Shown here piece by piece: positions 60,377 through 64,000 of a stretch of 64,000 nucleotides of DNA. The translations under genes were made by a program, and so were the position numbers. The stretch spans positions 1-64,000 of the forward strand of contig CAXNMF010000004.1 in assembly GCA_964203275.1 (NCBI GenBank), read 5' to 3'. Under the pieces are notes generated by a model, which saw only the letters and a list, made by a program, of their open reading frames with translations, was not told the DNA's origin and ran no database searches. The stretch is from Ga0077527 sp945862135 (GTDB lineage: Bacteria > Pseudomonadota > Gammaproteobacteria > Burkholderiales > SG8-41). The number at the start of each line of letters is the position of its first letter. Position 1 is the stretch's first letter.

Positions 60377-62095
60377 TTAACGCCCCTTCTTCGCCGGAAT
60401 GATCGGCAACATCAGATAGGACGCCGTCTTGCCGCCGGCATAAATCGTGTTCTTCGCGCCCGCGTTGTAATCGCAGTGGTAATGGGTGTACGGCGCGCTG
60501 CCGATGCCATCCCGCGGCTGGATATCGACACGGATACGATGCCCTTTCTTGAACACCATGCTCGTCGGCCAGACCTCAACACGGCATTCGACGATTTCGC
60601 CTTTTTTCAGCCACAACCGTTCGTCATGCGAGTGGTAGGGCCGGAACGGCAATGTCTTTTCCGGATCGAGTTTGCGATGTGACGCGCGCAGCCAACCCTT
60701 GGTGACGCAGGGCACCGGTTGCCCGTGCTGGCCGACTTCGCAGACATCATGACCATCGGGATACATGTTGCGGATGGTCACAAAAAGATCCATGTCCTCG
60801 GAGGTGCTCGAAACCCACAGATTGGCAACGAGCGGTCCGGTGACCTCGGTATCTTCAGCAAGCACGGGCGTCACAAATGAAACGCCGCTGCGGCCGGAGG
60901 CGCCGTGACCATGGGTGGTGGCCAATGACGATGCCGATGCCACACCGGCGCTGGTGGAGCCGCTGCCGGAGTACGTGGCCTTGGCCGGATTGCGCGGCGG
61001 CGTCTTGACCAGCGTGCCTTCGAGGAGTTCTTCCTTATCGGTCGGCTGGCGCTCGATGTTCAGATACATCTTGGTCCACTTCGTACGCTTCAGCGGCCAT
61101 TCGTTTTCATAACGGAAGGGATAGGGCTTCTTGCTGCCGCCGGTGCGGATTTCCAGCTTGACCGGCGGATCTTTCATGATGCCGGTGTCGATGCCCTTGA
61201 GCCAGTAATCAAACCAGCGCAGCTGATCGGTACGTCCTTCCTCCGAATGGTAGGGATGGAAGTGTGACCCGGTATGAATGCGCAGCTTCTTGTGCTTGGA
61301 GGCAGCATTCATGAAGCCTTCGGTATTACCGCGCAGATGCATCGAGAAGCCGCCCCAGTTGCCGACCGAATAGACCGGAACCTTGATCTTGTCCCACTGC
61401 GCGCTGTTCGAGCGCCAGTATTGGGAGTCGAGATCGTTGCGCATGTAATTCCACATCATGTCATTGTGGAAGGCGTCGGGGTTGTAGCTGCGCGGCTTGC
61501 CCAGCAGATGGTGGGCCGTATGCGTGAGCCACCAGTTGCCGATGAAGCCCAATGCAAAAATGCCGCCGTGGTAGGCCTGATCGCGATACTGATCCGCGCG
61601 CCCTTCCCAGGGCATGATGCATTTCAGCGAAGGCGGCTGCATGTTGGCGGCGCGCCATTGTGATGAGGCGTGGTACGAAATGCCCGACATGCCAACGTTG
61701 CCCGAGCACCAAGGCTGCTTGGCCACCCACTCGATGGCGTCATAGGTATCGAGCGCCTCCTGATAGGAGCTCGGTTCGGATTTGCCGGGTGAGCGGCCGG
61801 CACCGCGGGAATCGACGCGCACACAGGCATAACCGCGCGGACACCACCACATCGGATTGACCGTTTCCCAGCACATATAGGGATTGGCTTTCTCCTCGAG
61901 GTCTGCCGGCGGACTCCAGACCTTGTCTTTCTGATAGACGCTGGTGTTGAACAACACCGGCACCTTGTCCTTGAAATTCGGGCGGAAGATGTCGGCGTAG
62001 AGCAGCGTGCCGTCGCGCATCGGAATCTGCACGTTTTTTTCAACGACCAGTTTCATCTTGCGTGGTTGTGAGACTTTGTAGGGTTTGCGATTCAT
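60377..62095 (-). CDS. CocE/NonD-family hydrolase (X-Pro dipeptidyl-peptidase type)
   Basis: 572 residues. The alpha/beta-hydrolase core has VQIPMRDGTLLYADIFRP, CVRVDSRGAGRSPG and the nucleophile NVGMSGISYHA (GxSxxx), a later His in SHFHPYHSEEGR, and a C-terminal jelly-roll domain (VTGPLVANLWVSSTSEDMDLFV). Family members hydrolyse cocaine esters, glutaryl-7-ACA or X-Pro peptides; here the substrate is unknown. The ATG at 62095 is preferred to a TTG at 62131. Confidence 0.9.
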   Translation of the reverse strand: MNRKPYKVSQPRKMKLVVEKNVQIPMRDGTLLYADIFRPNFKDKVPVLFNTSVYQKDKVWSPPADLEEKANPYMCWETVNPMWWCPRGYACVRVDSRGAGRSPGKSEPSSYQEALDTYDAIEWVAKQPWCSGNVGMSGISYHASSQWRAANMQPPSLKCIMPWEGRADQYRDQAYHGGIFALGFIGNWWLTHTAHHLLGKPRSYNPDAFHNDMMWNYMRNDLDSQYWRSNSAQWDKIKVPVYSVGNWGGFSMHLRGNTEGFMNAASKHKKLRIHTGSHFHPYHSEEGRTDQLRWFDYWLKGIDTGIMKDPPVKLEIRTGGSKKPYPFRYENEWPLKRTKWTKMYLNIERQPTDKEELLEGTLVKTPPRNPAKATYSGSGSTSAGVASASSLATTHGHGASGRSGVSFVTPVLAEDTEVTGPLVANLWVSSTSEDMDLFVTIRNMYPDGHDVCEVGQHGQPVPCVTKGWLRASHRKLDPEKTLPFRPYHSHDERLWLKKGEIVECRVEVWPTSMVFKKGHRIRVDIQPRDGIGSAPYTHYHCDYNAGAKNTIYAGGKTASYLMLPIIPAKKGR

Positions 62096-62160
62096 AAACG
62101 CACTCGCTCCTGGATTTTCAATGATGATCAAGAAGAAAAACGGATAATTGGAAATGACGG

Positions 62161-63132
62161 TTATTCAGCAACAACCCCAGCCGCCCGGGCCACTTTGCTC
62201 CAACGCTCGATCTCGGTGCGGTTGTAGCGGTCATACTCTTCCGGCGTGTTGCCAACCGGTATCGCACCCTGATCGGACAACGTTTTGCTGACGCCTGGAT
62301 CATGGAGCGCCTTGACCACGGCCGCATTCAACTTTTCGATTACCGGTCTGGGTGTTTTTGCCGGGGCAAACATGCCGAAGCCGCTGGAAACCAGAAAGTC
62401 CTTGAAGCCCTGCTCAATCATCGTCGGAACTTCAGGTGCCGCGGACGACCGCTTTTGCGTCGCCTGCGCAATCATTCGCAAACGGCCGGCGCGTACGAAA
62501 TGTATGAAGGCAGGCATGCTCGCGAAAATCATGTGTGCCTGCCCGGCAACAACGTCGCCCGTGGCTGGTCCGACGCCCTTGTACGGCACATGGAGCATTT
62601 TTATTCCAGCCGCCGAAGACAACATCTCCATGGCAAGGTGCGTTGAGGTGCCTCGCCCTGGCGTGGCATAGGCCAGCTCCCCAGGACGCAATTTCGCAAG
62701 GGCAACCAGTTGCCTGACATCGCGTACGGGCAGTGAGGGATGCACGACCAATGCATTGGGTACGTCTGCAATCAGCGTCACTGGCGAGAAGTCGTTGATG
62801 GAGTCATAAGGCAGACTCTTTCTCGCGGCAGGATTGATCACATGTGCGCTCGATACCATGCCGATGGTGTAGCCGTCGGGCGGCGACTTCGCGACAATCG
62901 CAGTGCCGAGGGTGCTGCCGGCGCCACCTCGGTTATCGACGAGGATCTGCTGACCCAGATCCTGGGACATTTTGGGGGCAATTACTCGGGCAATGATGTC
63001 CGTGTTCCCCCCGGGCGCGAACGGCACCACCAACCGGATCGGCTTGGTCGGCCAGGATTGCGCTTGGACAAACGCAGACGTCATCAGTCCCGCGAGCAAC
63101 AGGCTCGCGCAAAACACTCGATGCTTGTGCAT
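62161..63132 (-). CDS. Bug-family tripartite tricarboxylate transporter substrate-binding protein
   Basis: 323 residues, signal peptide ending near FVQAQS. PIRLVVPFAPGGNTDIIAR, DNRGGAGSTLGTAIVAKSPPDGYT and VPYKGVGPATGDVVAGQ are the family blocks. The start at 63132 gives GGAGG 5 nt upstream; an ATG two codons earlier is too close. It sits 65 nt upstream of the CocE-type gene, which suggests uptake of an ester or carboxylate that is then hydrolysed. Confidence 0.93.
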   Translation of the reverse strand: MHKHRVFCASLLLAGLMTSAFVQAQSWPTKPIRLVVPFAPGGNTDIIARVIAPKMSQDLGQQILVDNRGGAGSTLGTAIVAKSPPDGYTIGMVSSAHVINPAARKSLPYDSINDFSPVTLIADVPNALVVHPSLPVRDVRQLVALAKLRPGELAYATPGRGTSTHLAMEMLSSAAGIKMLHVPYKGVGPATGDVVAGQAHMIFASMPAFIHFVRAGRLRMIAQATQKRSSAAPEVPTMIEQGFKDFLVSSGFGMFAPAKTPRPVIEKLNAAVVKALHDPGVSKTLSDQGAIPVGNTPEEYDRYNRTEIERWSKVARAAGVVAE

Positions 63133-63382
63133 CATCTCCTCCATTCGTGGAATGGTCGCCGGGCGCAGATGATTTTTATGTTGCGTCCCGTACGATTGAT
63201 TTGCAGTGTAATACGGCTTGCCCGGCCCGCGTAAGGATGTCCAGCATATGACCCAACAAGCCTTCACCGGGATGCTCCTTATTGGTGCGATGTTTGCGCT
63301 GTATCAAAACACCACGACGGGTATGCGACTACCTTGAAGCTGTGAGCGACAGAATCGACTCACCATTTCAACGGAGGCCTAC

Positions 63383-63874
63383 ATGATCAAAGAAGTCAGC
63401 GGCGACCTGCTGCTAACCAAAGCCCAAGCCATTGCCCACGGCGTGGCGCCGAACGACCCGTTCCACACCGGTCTCGCCCTGCAGCTGCGTGAACAATGGC
63501 CGGCGATGTACAAGGATTTCCGGCATTTTTGCCAGTCCAAGCACCCCAAGGCCGGCACCCTTTGGGCATGGATGGGCGCTGACGGCAAGCGCGTCGTCAG
63601 CCTGTTCACCCAGGACGCGATTGAAGGCCATCACGGCGGCACTCCCGGCCCTGCAACGGTGCAACATGTCGGCCACGCGCTGCGCGAACTGGCGAAGCTG
63701 GCGGAAGCGGAAAAATTCACCAGCATCGCCCTGCCGCGCATTGCCACCGGGGTCGGACGGCTGGACTGGAGCGACGTCAAACCGCTGCTGGAACAGCATC
63801 TCGGCGCACTGAAAATCCCGGTCATCGTGTACACCACCTACCACGCCGGACAGCAGGCCAACGAAGGACTCTGA
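63383..63874 (+). CDS. Macro-domain protein of the DarG/TARG1-like subtype without the catalytic Lys
   Basis: 163 residues that are essentially one macro domain: KEVSGDLLLTKAQAIAHGVAP, TGLALQLREQWPAMYKDF, SLFTQDAIEGH and LPRIATGVGRLDWSDVKPLLEQ. The last block is the DarG/TARG1 pattern (PxxGxGxxxLxW). Where DarG and TARG1 have a catalytic Lys in the central T-K-R segment, this protein has T-Q-D, and where TARG1 has the second Asp there is Gly. So ADP-ribose binding without hydrolysis is likely. No DarT partner is seen. GGAGG is present about 10 nt before the ATG. Confidence 0.8.
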   Translation: MIKEVSGDLLLTKAQAIAHGVAPNDPFHTGLALQLREQWPAMYKDFRHFCQSKHPKAGTLWAWMGADGKRVVSLFTQDAIEGHHGGTPGPATVQHVGHALRELAKLAEAEKFTSIALPRIATGVGRLDWSDVKPLLEQHLGALKIPVIVYTTYHAGQQANEGL

Positions 63875-63958
63875 GGCAGGCAAGCGGCGCGGGCGCACCG
63901 CGCCGCCTCTGGTAATATCGCCGCTCCATACAGCGGCGACCGACCGGAGGAGCAGACC

Positions 63959-64000
63959 ATGATTTACGAAGTGCGCACTTACGACATCAAACCCAAATCC
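63959..64000 (+). CDS. NIPSNAP-family protein, start only
   Basis: The window ends after 14 codons, MIYEVRTYDIKPKS, which matches the usual NIPSNAP start (MIxExRTYxxKP). GGAGGAG lies 7 nt before the ATG. The remainder is outside the window, so the call rests on a short motif. Confidence 0.6.
   Translation, partial: MIYEVRTYDIKPKS

Overview
The window looks like chromosomal DNA of a betaproteobacterium, most likely order Burkholderiales. The support is two Bug-type tripartite tricarboxylate receptor proteins, the queA-tgt-yajC-secD-secF block, a DUF3567 gene, a double PsiF-repeat protein and generally high GC. The assignment is inferred from family content and not from any search. Most of the window is ordinary housekeeping, interrupted by a few accessory patches.

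Layout. 1-7.0 kb: the 5' part of a giant two-partner-secretion (filamentous-haemagglutinin-like) adhesin on the minus strand. It runs off the left edge, its N-terminal 1 kb is broken by three frameshifts, and its body carries a sixfold ~200-residue tandem repeat. 7.2-8.7 kb: an HtrA-like pseudo-protease and greB. 8.8-12.8 kb (plus): an IclR regulator, a DnaQ-exonuclease/UvrC-type nuclease fusion, a Bug receptor and a class II aldolase. 12.8-14.0 kb (minus): DUF3567 protein and an EamA permease, followed by a repeat-bearing spacer and purB. 15.9-22.5 kb (minus): queA-tgt-yajC-secD-secF-dedA-thioesterase, covering tRNA queuosine modification and the Sec translocase accessory complex. 22.6-23.5 kb: tRNA-Leu(CAA) and an enoyl-CoA hydratase. 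23.5-29.3 kb (minus): hda, HAD phosphatase, pcnB, folK, deoxynucleoside kinase, panB and panC. 29.5-34.3 kb (plus): purM, purN, two adjacent DUF3108 genes and an RsmB-type RNA methyltransferase. The stretch 31.2-32.2 kb holds an unusual cluster of +1 frameshifts. 34.4-45.4 kb: MscS channel, acyl desaturase, rpmG/rpmB, radC, coaBC, dut, CbiX, DUF192, sodB, a PuuD-like membrane protein, YbiB, an alpha/beta hydrolase and PsiF. 45.5-51.2 kb (minus): LLM flavoprotein, HDAC-like deacetylase, radical SAM protein, double-hotdog protein, DUF2520 protein and YbaY-like lipoprotein.

51.2-60.4 kb is more accessory. It holds a BrnT/BrnA toxin-antitoxin pair with a perfect 24-bp palindrome touching the toxin start codon, an orphan membrane protein of lower GC, a frameshifted Tat-exported PhoD phosphatase, an S4-domain heat-shock protein, a B12-binding radical SAM protein, a Nudix protein with an altered box, an SGNH hydrolase, and a GNAT-toxin/DUF1778 (TacT/TacA) pair. 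Upstream of that pair lie a hexamer-phased TCAGT array and a 27-bp hairpin palindrome. The last 3.6 kb contains a Bug receptor plus CocE-type hydrolase operon, a macro-domain protein lacking the expected catalytic lysine, and the start of a NIPSNAP-family gene.

No CRISPR array, prophage, integrase or transposase was seen. No clear new multi-gene defence or biosynthetic system stands out. The items most worth checking are the adhesin repeats and its frameshifts, the indel cluster at 31.2-32.2 kb, the pseudo-protease, the palindromes next to the two toxin-antitoxin modules, and the macro-domain protein.
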